NCBI GenBank assembly: GCA_027068455.1
Contig: JAMOSN010000079.1
Span: 1-32,370, forward strand
DNA length: 32,370 nucleotides
Source of the DNA: Sulfurimonas sp.
Lineage (GTDB): Bacteria > Campylobacterota > Campylobacteria > Campylobacterales > Sulfurimonadaceae
Reading direction: 5' to 3'
The translations under genes and the position numbers were made by a program. Numbering within the stretch: position 1 is the first letter of the stretch; every line of letters begins with the position of its first letter. Positions 1 to 7,809 of this stretch are shown here, one piece after another. The notes below the pieces were generated by a model. That model did not search any database, had not been told where the DNA came from, and was given only the letters and a program-made list of their open reading frames with translations.

Positions 1-1
1 T

Positions 2-445
2 ATCATTTATGCTGCTGATGGTACAGAGAGTAAAAACTTCAACGTCAAAGATGGTCTGGCTATTGCAACATGGATACGTATGGGTTATGAGGTTGCTATT
101 ATAACAGGTCGTAACTCTACCATAGTAGAAAAAAGAGCCAAAGAGTTGCGTGTGCAACATCTTCATCAGGGGATTAAAAACAAAGATGAAGTGCTACAGA
201 CGATACTTAAAGAGCGCAACATTGAACCTTATGAGGTTGCAGCTATTGGTGATGACCTCAATGACTATAAAATGCTTTCTTTTGTAGGGAGAAGTTTTAC
301 ACCAAATGATGGTGTTGATGCCATAAAAGAGATAGTCGATACCATACTAACACGCAACGGTGGTGATGGTGCTGTTCGTGAAATGATAGATATCATTGTC
401 AAAGAGAACGATTTGGTAGATGATTTTTTATCTGTTTGGATTTAA
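2..445 (+). CDS. kdsC: 3-deoxy-D-manno-octulosonate 8-phosphate phosphatase (KdsC), 5' truncated by window edge
   Basis: HAD-superfamily phosphatase that dephosphorylates KDO-8-P in lipopolysaccharide inner-core synthesis, in the cytoplasm. The open frame continues upstream to position 2 without a stop, so the visible part is about 147 residues. Compared with the usual length of about 165-180, only the N-terminus with the first catalytic Asp (DVDGV-type motif) is missing. Visible family marks are FNVKDG, the ITGR Ser/Thr motif II, NKDEVL with the motif III Lys, and the metal-binding GDDLND of motif IV. It is followed after about 25 nt by lptC and lptA, the usual LPS-transport neighbours. One AACACGCAAC dispersed motif lies at 349-358. 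Identification is firm; the start is outside the window. Confidence 0.9.
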   Translation: MIYAADGTESKNFNVKDGLAIATWIRMGYEVAIITGRNSTIVEKRAKELRVQHLHQGIKNKDEVLQTILKERNIEPYEVAAIGDDLNDYKMLSFVGRSFTPNDGVDAIKEIVDTILTRNGGDGAVREMIDIIVKENDLVDDFLSVWI

Positions 446-470
446 GGAGTAAACTATTAATATTAATCTT

Positions 471-977
471 TTGTTTTTTATCATTTTAAGCGGATTGTTA
501 ATGATTTTTTTCTTTTTTAAGCCTTTGGAGATAAAAGAGAGAGTTTTTAAAGAAACACCTATTTTTGAGTTTAAAAATTTTACGATATATGAGCTTGATA
601 CAAAAGGGCTGACAACAAAAATGTTAGGCTCTAGTGCTGCAAAATATGAAGACAGATATGTGGTAAAAGATATTAATTATACCGATAACTCTCCAAAATA
701 CAGAGCAAATTTGGTAGCAGACAATGGTGTTTTTAAAGACAAAGAGCATACAATTTACTTAAATAATAATGTTACCTATACAAGTTTAAATAAAAACCGT
801 TTTATTTTTCAAACTCAAAAAGCAACATACAATACAAAGACATCTATTGTTGTAAGTGACACAAACTATACCATTAGTTTGGACTATGGCTATATTCAAG
901 GCACATACATTAAATACAATGCACTGCTCAATAGAGTTTTTTCTAAAAATGTTCAAGCAAAATACACTATACAATAG
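471..977 (+). CDS. lptC: LPS export ABC transporter periplasmic protein LptC
   Basis: Bitopic inner-membrane protein that passes LPS from the LptBFG transporter to LptA. It has one N-terminal hydrophobic segment (about residues 1-17, rich in Phe/Ile/Leu) and then a periplasmic beta-rich region, the usual LptC layout; length is about 168-173 aa. Assignment rests on this layout and on the position between kdsC and lptA. The start is uncertain. An in-frame TAA at 450-452 bounds it upstream and there is no ATG or GTG before the hydrophobic segment. TTG at 471 is the first conventional start, but the strong AAGGAG at 444-449 lies 21 nt away. An ATT codon at 456 sits at ideal spacing (6 nt) and could be the true, rare start. 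Confidence 0.82.
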   Translation: MFFIILSGLLMIFFFFKPLEIKERVFKETPIFEFKNFTIYELDTKGLTTKMLGSSAAKYEDRYVVKDINYTDNSPKYRANLVADNGVFKDKEHTIYLNNNVTYTSLNKNRFIFQTQKATYNTKTSIVVSDTNYTISLDYGYIQGTYIKYNALLNRVFSKNVQAKYTIQ

Positions 978-986
978 GAAAATTAT

Positions 987-1472
987 ATGAAATATTTTAT
1001 TTTTTTAGCATCACTTTTTGTTCTTGTTTTACAAGCAGAAGAGCTAAGGATAAAAGCTGACAAATTTAGTGCAGATCAAAATAAAGGTGTTTCAATCTTT
1101 AAAGGTCATGTTAATATTATTAAAGCTACTGATGAACTTAATGCTTCAGAGGTTATAATCTTTACTAACAAGAACAACAAACCGACAAAGTTTATCGCTA
1201 AAGGTGATGTTTCATTTATTATAAAAACTAAAGAGGGTGTACAATACAAAGGTGTGGCAAATAAAGTGATCTATATGCCAAACAAAAAAGAGTATCAGTT
1301 TTTTGAAAATGTTCATCTCCAACAACTTAATGAAAAAAAAGAGATTTTGGGTGATGAAGTAATTTTAAAACTTAATAGTGGAAAGGCCTATGCTAAAGGG
1401 GTGAAAACTGAACCTGTTATTATGATTTTTGATATACCTGAAGATAAAAAGACTCAAAAGGAAACTAAATAA
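987..1472 (+). CDS. lptA: LPS transport periplasmic protein LptA (OstA-like N-terminal domain)
   Basis: Periplasmic bridge protein that polymerises into the LPS transport filament between LptC and LptD. Translation begins with a signal peptide (KYFIFLASLFVLVLQAEE, predicted cleavage near residue 17). It continues with an OstA/LptA beta-jellyroll: ADKFSADQNKGVSIFKGHV, an ASEVIIF strand and further short strands, 161 aa in all. The C-terminus is Lys/Thr-rich. AGGAA at 977-981 precedes the ATG. The TAA stop overlaps the next gene's ATG by 1 nt (TAATG), which indicates translational coupling with engB. Confidence 0.88.
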   Translation: MKYFIFLASLFVLVLQAEELRIKADKFSADQNKGVSIFKGHVNIIKATDELNASEVIIFTNKNNKPTKFIAKGDVSFIIKTKEGVQYKGVANKVIYMPNKKEYQFFENVHLQQLNEKKEILGDEVILKLNSGKAYAKGVKTEPVIMIFDIPEDKKTQKETK

Positions 1473-2089
1473 TGGTTGAAATAGTAGATGCAAAGTTTAT
1501 CACTTCCGCACCAAAAGTAGATGCAGCACCTGAATCGCAAGAGCACAATGAAGTGGTGTTTATGGCACGTTCCAATGTTGGAAAAAGCTCTTTGTTAAAT
1601 GCGCTTACAAACCATAAAGGTTTGGCAAAGGTTTCCTCCACACCTGGAAAAACAAAGCTTATCAACTACTTTGATGTTACCTTTTTAGATAGAGATACAA
1701 ATGAAAAGCTTATAGCAAAATTTGTTGACTTACCTGGTTTTGGATATGCAAAGGTTTCTAAATCTCAAAAGCATGACTGGGAGAAAAATCTTACAGATTA
1801 TATATCACAACGTGAACAGATAAAGATTTTTATCCATCTCATAGATTGTCGCCATCCCCATCTGGAGATAGACACGCAGGTGAGTGAGTTTTTGTTTGCC
1901 AATGCACAAGCAGACCAATATATTTTACAAATTTTTACTAAAATAGATAAGCTCAACCAAAAAGAACAAAGTGCTCTTAGACGTGAGTTTCCAAATGCTC
2001 TTATGGTTTCAAGTGCAAAAAAACGTGGTACAAAAAAGATTATTCAAGTGATTTATGACATTTTAAAAGAGGATGCTCATGAAAGTTGA
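1472..2089 (+). CDS. engB: Ribosome biogenesis GTP-binding protein EngB/YsxC/YihA
   Basis: Essential TrmE-Era-type GTPase involved in 50S subunit assembly. All G motifs are visible: RSNVGKSS (G1, residues about 33-40), STPGKT (G2), DLPG (G3, 86-89), TKID (G4, 156-159) and SSAK (G5). At 205 aa it has normal EngB length. It starts at the ATG overlapping the lptA stop and has an AAGGAAA ribosome site inside the lptA tail. Its end overlaps the next gene's start. Confidence 0.96.
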   Translation: MVEIVDAKFITSAPKVDAAPESQEHNEVVFMARSNVGKSSLLNALTNHKGLAKVSSTPGKTKLINYFDVTFLDRDTNEKLIAKFVDLPGFGYAKVSKSQKHDWEKNLTDYISQREQIKIFIHLIDCRHPHLEIDTQVSEFLFANAQADQYILQIFTKIDKLNQKEQSALRREFPNALMVSSAKKRGTKKIIQVIYDILKEDAHES

Positions 2090-2540
2090 GTATCTTAAAG
2101 CAAAGCTTTCAGATATAACAAAGATGAGAGAGCTTGTACTCCCTGAAGTGCAAAGTGGTGTCATTTTAGAGCGAAGTGAAGATGAAATAGCTACCAATAT
2201 CCGCTCTTATATGCTTGCTTTTATCGATGGTGAACTTGTAGGATTTACTGCTTTACATATCCATACTGCCTATTTGGCAGAGATTCGCTCCTTAATCGTT
2301 AAAGAGGGATTTAGAGGAAAAAAGATAGGTGAAGGGCTTATCTACAAAGCTTTAGATGAAGCAAAAGAGCTTGGTTTACAAAGAGTACTTAGTTTAACTT
2401 ATAAACAATCATTTTTTGAGCGCCTTGGTTTTGTAGAGATTCCAAAAGAGTCACTCCCAGAACATAAGATCTGGGCTGATTGTATCAAATGTAAACATTT
2501 TCCAGTATGCAACGAAGTATCTCTCATCAAAAACCTATAG
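2079..2540 (+). CDS. GNAT-family N-acetyltransferase, ArgA-like (amino-acid N-acetyltransferase)
   Basis: Short single-domain GNAT enzyme resembling the stand-alone N-acetylglutamate synthases that begin arginine synthesis where the classical ArgA kinase-like domain is absent. The acetyl-CoA-binding motif A region is EIRSLIVKEGFRGKKIGEGL, followed by SFFERLGFVEIP. The C-terminal tail carries three Cys (DCIKCKHFPVC), a pattern I associate with the ArgA-like GNAT group. Of two possible ATGs (2073 and 2079), 2079 is preferred because GAGG at 2069-2072 is then correctly spaced. The gene overlaps engB by 11 nt. Substrate is inferred from family resemblance only. Confidence 0.75.
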   Translation: MKVEYLKAKLSDITKMRELVLPEVQSGVILERSEDEIATNIRSYMLAFIDGELVGFTALHIHTAYLAEIRSLIVKEGFRGKKIGEGLIYKALDEAKELGLQRVLSLTYKQSFFERLGFVEIPKESLPEHKIWADCIKCKHFPVCNEVSLIKNL

Positions 2541-2959
2541 TACCCTTTGTCTATATTGTACTTTTTGTACTTTATAGTTCACTGAGTACTATTTACCTTT
2601 TTTTACCCCCGATGCTTGCAGTGCTGTATGTGCTCTTTTCTAAAGCACTTGATAGAGGAGATACAGTTTCTGTCTTACTTATCACTTTTTGTTTGGTGGT
2701 TTTTGAAGCAAACTTTGGCTATATGCTTTTTAGCTCGGTTATCTATTTTTACATACTTTACAAATTCATTATGCCAAAAATCACACAAAGTTTTTCATGT
2801 AGTTCGTGTATAAAGATATCCTATGTTGTTTTGGCATATGTAGGATATTTTTTGTTTTTGACACTTATGGCAAATATATTTATGCAAGATACACCTGAGA
2901 TAAATTACTATATAATTTACTATATAGTAATAGAGTTTTTTCTAGTGAGTCTCTTATGA
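2507..2959 (+). CDS. Small integral membrane protein, MreD-like by context
   Basis: A 150-residue hydrophobic protein with about five predicted membrane segments (around residues 11-30, 33-46, 54-85, 100-122 and 132-149). It shows no recognisable catalytic motif. It overlaps the acetyltransferase by 34 nt and its stop overlaps the mrdA start (ATGA). In many rod-shaped bacteria the gene directly before PBP2 is mreD, which has similar size and topology, so a role as a cell-elongation scaffold partner of PBP2 is a reasonable guess. I see no sequence motif that proves it. Confidence 0.55.
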   Translation: MQRSISHQKPIVPFVYIVLFVLYSSLSTIYLFLPPMLAVLYVLFSKALDRGDTVSVLLITFCLVVFEANFGYMLFSSVIYFYILYKFIMPKITQSFSCSSCIKISYVVLAYVGYFLFLTLMANIFMQDTPEINYYIIYYIVIEFFLVSLL

Positions 2960-4749
2960 GCAGTTTAAAGATTAAATTTATACTTTTTATATTTATTTCG
3001 ATATGGTTGGCACTTATTGTAAGAGTGTTTTCATTAGCTGTTCAATCAAACAGCTACTATACAAAACTCTCACTTAACAATACCATTAAACATGAAAAGA
3101 TTGCACCTGTTAGAGGTGAGATAGTTGATAGAAACAACAAACCCATTGCCATCAACAAGCTAGGGTTTAAAATCCAACTCGCTCCCCATCTTCGTTCTAA
3201 AAAACATATAAAAGAGTTTAATGAAGAGGTAGACCTTTTAGTCGAGTACTTTCCCTCTCTTAACAAAGAAAAGATAATTAGAAACTACAAGAAAAAAGAC
3301 TCTTTGTATAACCATAACTTTATAGATGTTGTTCCTTTTATCCCCTATAAAGAGATGATGCCTGTATATTCCATTTTAAATTTGCGTAAAAATATTAAAA
3401 TAACATCAGCACCAAAACGTTACTATCCTTACAAGAACATTGCAGCACATATGATAGGCTATGTGGCACGTGCGAATCAAAATGATATTAAAAATGACCC
3501 GCTTATCGAGCTTATAGGTTATACAGGAAAGACAGGAATTGAGAAGTATTACAACTCTTATCTTCAAGGTACCCCTGGTGAGCGAACCATTAAAGTAAAT
3601 GCCAGCAATCAGGAGATAAAAGAGCTCTCCTATACAAGTGCAGATGAGGACAGAAAACTTGCTCTTTCACTTGACATAGAACTCCAACAATATATAAGTA
3701 AACTTTTTGCGGGTAAAGTGGGGGTTGTCATTGTTATGGATGTCAATGGATCCATTTTGGCAGCAGGGAGTTTTCCAAACTATGACTTAAATATTTTTGT
3801 TTCAGGTATGAGTTATAAGATGTATAACGAACTTGCATCAAGTTTGGATCATCCCTTTACAAATAAGATGACACATGGTCTTTACCCACCAGGTTCAACC
3901 ATCAAACCATCCCTTGGACTTTTGTATATCACAACCGATTTAAACCAAAACTGGAGTGTTGATTGTAAATCACATCTTCCTTTAAGTGGTCGTGTGTTTC
4001 GATGTTGGAAGAAAAAGGGTCATGGTCGTACAGACATCATTAAAGCTATACGAGAGAGTTGTGATGACTTTTTTTATAAAGGTTCACTTGTTTTAGGAAA
4101 CCAAAAGATGAGTGAAGGGCTTAAACGGTACGGATATGGGAAAAAAACAGGCGTTGATCTGCCAAATGAATTTATAGGTGTTGTGCCGTCTCGTATGTGG
4201 AAGATGCAAAAATATGGCAAAATTTGGAATATTGGTGAAACGGTCAATATGTCGATAGGACAGGGGGATTTTCTAGTTACCCCTTTACAAATAGCACAAC
4301 AAACCGCTCTTATGGCAACAGGAAAGCTTCCAACCCCTCACTTGGCAAAATCTATAGGTGATAAGCCTTATAAAGCACATCTTAAAGATGTTCTTACCCA
4401 AAAAGAGAAGAAGAAACTCCCTATTATTCAGCGAGCTATGTATCAGGTGTGTAATCATCCAAAAGGAACAGCAACACACTACCTGCACTCTAAAGTCAAA
4501 CTAGCTGGTAAGACTGGTACTGCACAGGTTATTGGGATTAAGCAAGATATCAAAAAGAGAAAACTAGAGCACGAGCTCTCCTACTATAAACGCTCACATG
4601 CATGGATAACAACGTATGGACCATACAAAAAACCTCAATTTATTGTAACAGTATTGGTAGAACATGGTGGGCATGGTGGGCACGCAGCTGGTGGGATTGT
4701 TTCAGATATATATAACAAGCTCTTGGAGCTTGGTTATATAAAAAAGTAG
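2956..4749 (+). CDS. mrdA: Penicillin-binding protein 2 (peptidoglycan DD-transpeptidase MrdA)
   Basis: Class B PBP that cross-links peptidoglycan during cylindrical growth; it is bitopic with the catalytic domain in the periplasm. There is a single N-terminal membrane segment (about residues 6-27), a PBP dimerisation domain (roughly 45-220, with VRGEIVDRNNKPIA) and a transpeptidase domain. Catalytic motifs are complete: STIK with nucleophile Ser314 and Lys317, SCD at 368-370 as the SxN/SxD motif, and KTGT at 519-522. Length (597 aa) is normal. It is translationally coupled to the upstream membrane protein through ATGA and ends 3 nt from the convergent cation-exchanger gene, leaving no room for a separate terminator. 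Confidence 0.95.
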   Translation: MSSLKIKFILFIFISIWLALIVRVFSLAVQSNSYYTKLSLNNTIKHEKIAPVRGEIVDRNNKPIAINKLGFKIQLAPHLRSKKHIKEFNEEVDLLVEYFPSLNKEKIIRNYKKKDSLYNHNFIDVVPFIPYKEMMPVYSILNLRKNIKITSAPKRYYPYKNIAAHMIGYVARANQNDIKNDPLIELIGYTGKTGIEKYYNSYLQGTPGERTIKVNASNQEIKELSYTSADEDRKLALSLDIELQQYISKLFAGKVGVVIVMDVNGSILAAGSFPNYDLNIFVSGMSYKMYNELASSLDHPFTNKMTHGLYPPGSTIKPSLGLLYITTDLNQNWSVDCKSHLPLSGRVFRCWKKKGHGRTDIIKAIRESCDDFFYKGSLVLGNQKMSEGLKRYGYGKKTGVDLPNEFIGVVPSRMWKMQKYGKIWNIGETVNMSIGQGDFLVTPLQIAQQTALMATGKLPTPHLAKSIGDKPYKAHLKDVLTQKEKKKLPIIQRAMYQVCNHPKGTATHYLHSKVKLAGKTGTAQVIGIKQDIKKRKLEHELSYYKRSHAWITTYGPYKKPQFIVTVLVEHGGHGGHAAGGIVSDIYNKLLELGYIKK

Positions 4750-4752
4750 TGT

Positions 4753-5679
4753 TTAAAAAGAGTGTTGTATAAAAAGTGCTAAAATGGTAAGAAGAAAAAT
4801 ACCACCTGCTTTGTTGTAGAGTTTGTTTGCCAAAATAAATAAAAGGGCTAGTGATGCGACAGAGAGTATCATAATGTCATAACTTGTTGCTTCAAGATTG
4901 ACTGTGAGTGGATTGATAAGTGCCGAACCACCTAAAACCATGGAGAAGTTAGCAACATTAGAGCCTATTATGTTTCCTATACTCATCTCAGCATTGCCTT
5001 TTTTAACAGCTACTAAGGAGACTACAAGCTCAGGAAGTGATGTACCTAGAGAGATTAAGAAGAGTCCTATAATCCACTCACTCACCTCCAAAGCACGTGC
5101 AATATGTGTCGCACTCTCTACAACATAGTTTGCACCACCAATGGTAAGCAAAAATCCTATCCCTAACAATCCTATACTTTTTCCCCATGCAAACTTCTCT
5201 TTGGCCAAATCTTCATCTATTTCACCCTCAAGATCCTCTTTGGAACTTGTAAATAAAAACATCAGATAAGATACCATCATCAGTAAAAAAAGCATACCAT
5301 CAAAGCGACCGATCTCACCATCTTGGATCATCACATAAAAGATAGCAGGGGGAATCACAACCCACGCACTGTCAAGGGAAAACAGATCACGATCTGGCAT
5401 CATAGACTTTGCCATCATAAAGACGATACCAAGCACTAAAGAGATGTTAAAAACAACACTCCCTACAACATTGGCTACTGCCATATCACTTTTTCCATGG
5501 TATGATGCCATCATAGAAGCTGCCATCTCTGGTAAGCTTGTACCAAAAGCAACAAGTGTTGCACCTATAACAAAATGTGAAATATCATAATGAAGTGCTA
5601 TACGTTCTGACTCTTTAATAATAAAATCAGCACCATAAATAAGCGCGGCCATAGCCACTAAAAATATAATATAATCCAA
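4753..5679 (-). CDS. Calcium/sodium antiporter, CaCA family (YrbG-like)
   Basis: Inner-membrane cation/Ca2+ exchanger of about 10 membrane helices, 308 aa. The two inverted alpha-repeats are clear: GTSLPE at residues 46-51 and again at 212-217, each followed by a hydrophobic helix, with a GNIIGSN motif after the second. The middle cytoplasmic loop (about 145-165) is acidic and Lys-rich. The start is a TTG at 5677-5679, supported by AAGGAG 7 nt upstream; that ribosome site lies in the last codons of ybeY, so the two genes are coupled. Ion preference cannot be read from sequence alone. Confidence 0.9.
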   Translation of the reverse strand: MDYIIFLVAMAALIYGADFIIKESERIALHYDISHFVIGATLVAFGTSLPEMAASMMASYHGKSDMAVANVVGSVVFNISLVLGIVFMMAKSMMPDRDLFSLDSAWVVIPPAIFYVMIQDGEIGRFDGMLFLLMMVSYLMFLFTSSKEDLEGEIDEDLAKEKFAWGKSIGLLGIGFLLTIGGANYVVESATHIARALEVSEWIIGLFLISLGTSLPELVVSLVAVKKGNAEMSIGNIIGSNVANFSMVLGGSALINPLTVNLEATSYDIMILSVASLALLFILANKLYNKAGGIFLLTILALFIQHSF

Positions 5680-5681
5680 AT

Positions 5682-6104
5682 CTATTCTCCTTGTGTACGA
5701 ACTATTAAACTTTTTGGAAGTTGGAATTTTTCTATGAGTTCTTCCTCTTTTGCTCTCATCTCACCATCATCTACCTCATGGTCATACCCTAAAAGATGCA
5801 AAAGCCCATGAATAAACAAGAGCATAAACTCATCATCATTGGTATGTTCCAGCTCTTGTGCTTTTTGTTTTACAAAATCTTCTGAGATAACAATACTGCC
5901 AAGAGGTGCCATAGGCATCGCTTCATAAGGGAAACTCAAAACATCAGTGGGGGTGTTTTTGCCTCTATACTCATTGTTAATTGTTTGAATCTCTTCATTG
6001 GTTGTTATAATGAGTTCAATATCTTTGTCTGTTAATGCCAAGGCTATTGTGTGGAGTAACGTTTCATTGACTTCAAGTGAAGTTCTGTTATCTATATCAA
6101 TCAT
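5682..6104 (-). CDS. ybeY: Endoribonuclease YbeY (rRNA maturation factor)
   Basis: Metal-dependent RNase used in 16S rRNA 3'-end processing and ribosome quality control. The zinc site is intact: HGLLHLLGYDHE with His99, His103 and His109. The upstream RGKNTPTDVLSFP segment is also a YbeY signature. Length is 140 aa. It starts at ATG 6104 on the minus strand. The coding end contains the ribosome-binding site for the cation exchanger 2 nt downstream, so these form a two-gene operon. Confidence 0.95.
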   Translation of the reverse strand: MIDIDNRTSLEVNETLLHTIALALTDKDIELIITTNEEIQTINNEYRGKNTPTDVLSFPYEAMPMAPLGSIVISEDFVKQKAQELEHTNDDEFMLLFIHGLLHLLGYDHEVDDGEMRAKEEELIEKFQLPKSLIVRTQGE

Positions 6105-6176
6105 AAATGAAATTGTAGCAAAGAGGGGCTTATAAAGAGTTTCAAAGATATAAAAAAGGGAGGGGAAAATGGCTTT

Positions 6177-6377
6177 TTATGCCATTATATTGAGATTCAT
6201 CCCCAGTCCAGTTTTTTGAGCAATATTTTGTTGATCTTTTTGTTGCTGTTGCATTTGTTGCATCTGTTTTTGATTATTTTCTAAAAGCATTGTCATTTGT
6301 TGTTGTTGAGAATCCATCGCTTTTTTCATAACAGTTGTTTCGATGGCAGCTTGCATATTTGTTGATGATACTTCCAT
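6177..6377 (-). CDS. Small YjfB-like putative motility protein
   Basis: A 66-aa protein with the arrangement of the YjfB family: an N-terminal amphipathic stretch (MQAAIETTVMKKAMDSQQQQ), a very Gln/Met-rich middle (about residues 24-50, probably coiled coil) and a Gly-Met-Asn-Leu-Asn ending. It has an unusually strong ribosome site, AAGGAGG, about 10 nt before the ATG. It stands apart from ybeY by 72 bp and is divergent from queC. YjfB proteins are associated with flagellar regulons in other bacteria, but no flagellar gene is adjacent here and I could not find a clear sigma-28 promoter. The function is unknown. Confidence 0.65.
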   Translation of the reverse strand: MEVSSTNMQAAIETTVMKKAMDSQQQQMTMLLENNQKQMQQMQQQQKDQQNIAQKTGLGMNLNIMA

Positions 6378-6470
6378 AACTCAAGTACCTCCTTTTTCTT
6401 ATTACTTTATTGTAGAATAAGTTTTATTTAAACAATGTTAAAAAAATAGATTATATGTTAAAATCGTTTT

Positions 6471-7151
6471 ATGAAAACAACAGATCAAACAAAAAAAGCG
6501 GTATGTATTATGAGTGGTGGGATGGATTCTACATTAAGTGCTTATATGATGAAATATGAGGGATATGAAATCATAGCAGTGCATTTTAATTATGACCAAC
6601 GTACACAGACAAAAGAACTTAGCTGTTTTGAATCCATTTGTGAAGCTTTGGATGTAAGTGCCAAATATGTACTAGATTTGGATTTCTTTGCACAACTTGG
6701 AGCATCAGCATTAACGGATAAATCTATTGATGTGCCAACTGGTGGTATAGAGGAGGGCGTTCCTGTTACCTATGTACCTTTTAGAAACGGTATCTTTTTG
6801 TCAATGGCTGCGGCTATCGCAGAAAAAGAGGGTGCAAGTGTTATCAGCATTGGTGTTGTGGAAGAGGACAGCAGTGGGTATCCTGATTGTCGTGAAAGCT
6901 ACATTCAAGCGATGCAAAATGCCATCAATCTTGGAACCAAAGAGGAAACAAACATAGAGATAAAGATGCCTTTGGTCCATCTAAAAAAATCACAAATTGT
7001 CAAAGAAGCACTAGCGTTGCGTGTTCCTCTTGAACTCACATGGAGCTGCTATAAAAACGAAGACAAAGCGTGTGGTGTGTGTGACAGTTGTCGTTTACGA
7101 TTGAATGGTTTTGCACTTGCAGGGGAGAGGGATCCTATCGTTTATGTATAG
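6471..7151 (+). CDS. queC: 7-cyano-7-deazaguanine synthase QueC
   Basis: ATP-dependent ligase converting 7-carboxy-7-deazaguanine to preQ0 in queuosine tRNA modification. It has the PP-loop SGGMDST at residues 15-21, the FNYDQRT substrate segment and the zinc-binding cysteines Cys193, Cys201, Cys204 and Cys207. Length (226 aa) is normal. No Shine-Dalgarno sequence is visible before the ATG. A TAAAAT element at 6459-6464 lies so close that the mRNA may be leaderless. It overlaps the next gene by 8 nt. Confidence 0.96.
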   Translation: MKTTDQTKKAVCIMSGGMDSTLSAYMMKYEGYEIIAVHFNYDQRTQTKELSCFESICEALDVSAKYVLDLDFFAQLGASALTDKSIDVPTGGIEEGVPVTYVPFRNGIFLSMAAAIAEKEGASVISIGVVEEDSSGYPDCRESYIQAMQNAINLGTKEETNIEIKMPLVHLKKSQIVKEALALRVPLELTWSCYKNEDKACGVCDSCRLRLNGFALAGERDPIVYV

Positions 7152-7809
7152 TATCTCTTATAAAAATTTAGAGGTGGATGTTTTTCACAAACCCCATCTC
7201 AAACACTCTTATATCCAGATACTGCCAGAGGGAAAAGTTGTGATAAAGACACCTTATAAATCACAACATTTTACATATGAACTTTTAGAAAAAAAAGAAC
7301 TTTGGATACGAAAACATCTTCAAAAACTAGAACAAAACACGCAAATCTCTATTGTTTTACAAAAGGAAGTTTTACTCTTTGGTGAGATAGTTTCTATCTC
7401 TCACCCCTCTGTAGAGCTATTACAAAGACAACTACACAAACTTCCACCCAACACGCAAGATGAAAAGATAGTTGCGTGTTATAACCATTTTTACAAAACA
7501 GTTGCCAAAGAGTATATTACACAAAGGGTTGTGTATTTTGCACAGAAAATGCAACTTCAATACAATGAAATAAAATATAGGAAAATGAAACGAAGATGGG
7601 GAAGTTGTAATACTAAAAGAGTACTAACTTTTAACACGCAACTCATCAAGGTGAAAAAAGAGCTAATAGATTATGTAGTAGTCCATGAATTGGCACACTT
7701 GGTACATATGAACCATTCAAAACAGTTTCACGCTCTTGTTGCTCTTTACTTGCCTGACGCTTATCATCTACGTAAAGAGCTTCACAACACGCAACTCTTA
7801 CTTCTGTAG
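7144..7809 (+). CDS. YgjP-like metallopeptidase domain protein (DUF45/M48-like)
   Basis: Probable zincin-type hydrolase, 221 aa. The active-site motif HELAH spans residues 181-185, followed by [10 protein letters not shown], the pattern of YgjP/DUF45 proteins; the upstream [19 protein letters not shown] segment is also a hallmark of the family. The frame is open from an ATG at 7105, but the ATG at 7144 gives the family-like N-terminus and a short 8-nt overlap with queC. The 3' end overlaps the opposing gene by 12 nt. The gene carries five copies of the dispersed AACACGCA motif; four read in frame as Asn-Thr-Gln. The physiological substrate is unknown. Confidence 0.87.
   Translation: MYSISYKNLEVDVFHKPHLKHSYIQILPEGKVVIKTPYKSQHFTYELLEKKELWIRKHLQKLEQNTQISIVLQKEVLLFGEIVSISHPSVELLQRQLHKLPPNTQDEKIVACYNHFYKTVAKEYITQRVVYFAQKMQLQYNEIKYRKMKRRWGSCNTKRVLTFNTQLIKVKKELIDYVVVHELAHLVHMNHSKQFHALVALYLPDAYHLRKELHNTQLLLL

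Noticed and set aside
7105-7143. Earlier start for the YgjP-like gene
   Set aside because: It would overlap queC by 47 nt and add residues not expected for the family; ATG 7144 fits better.
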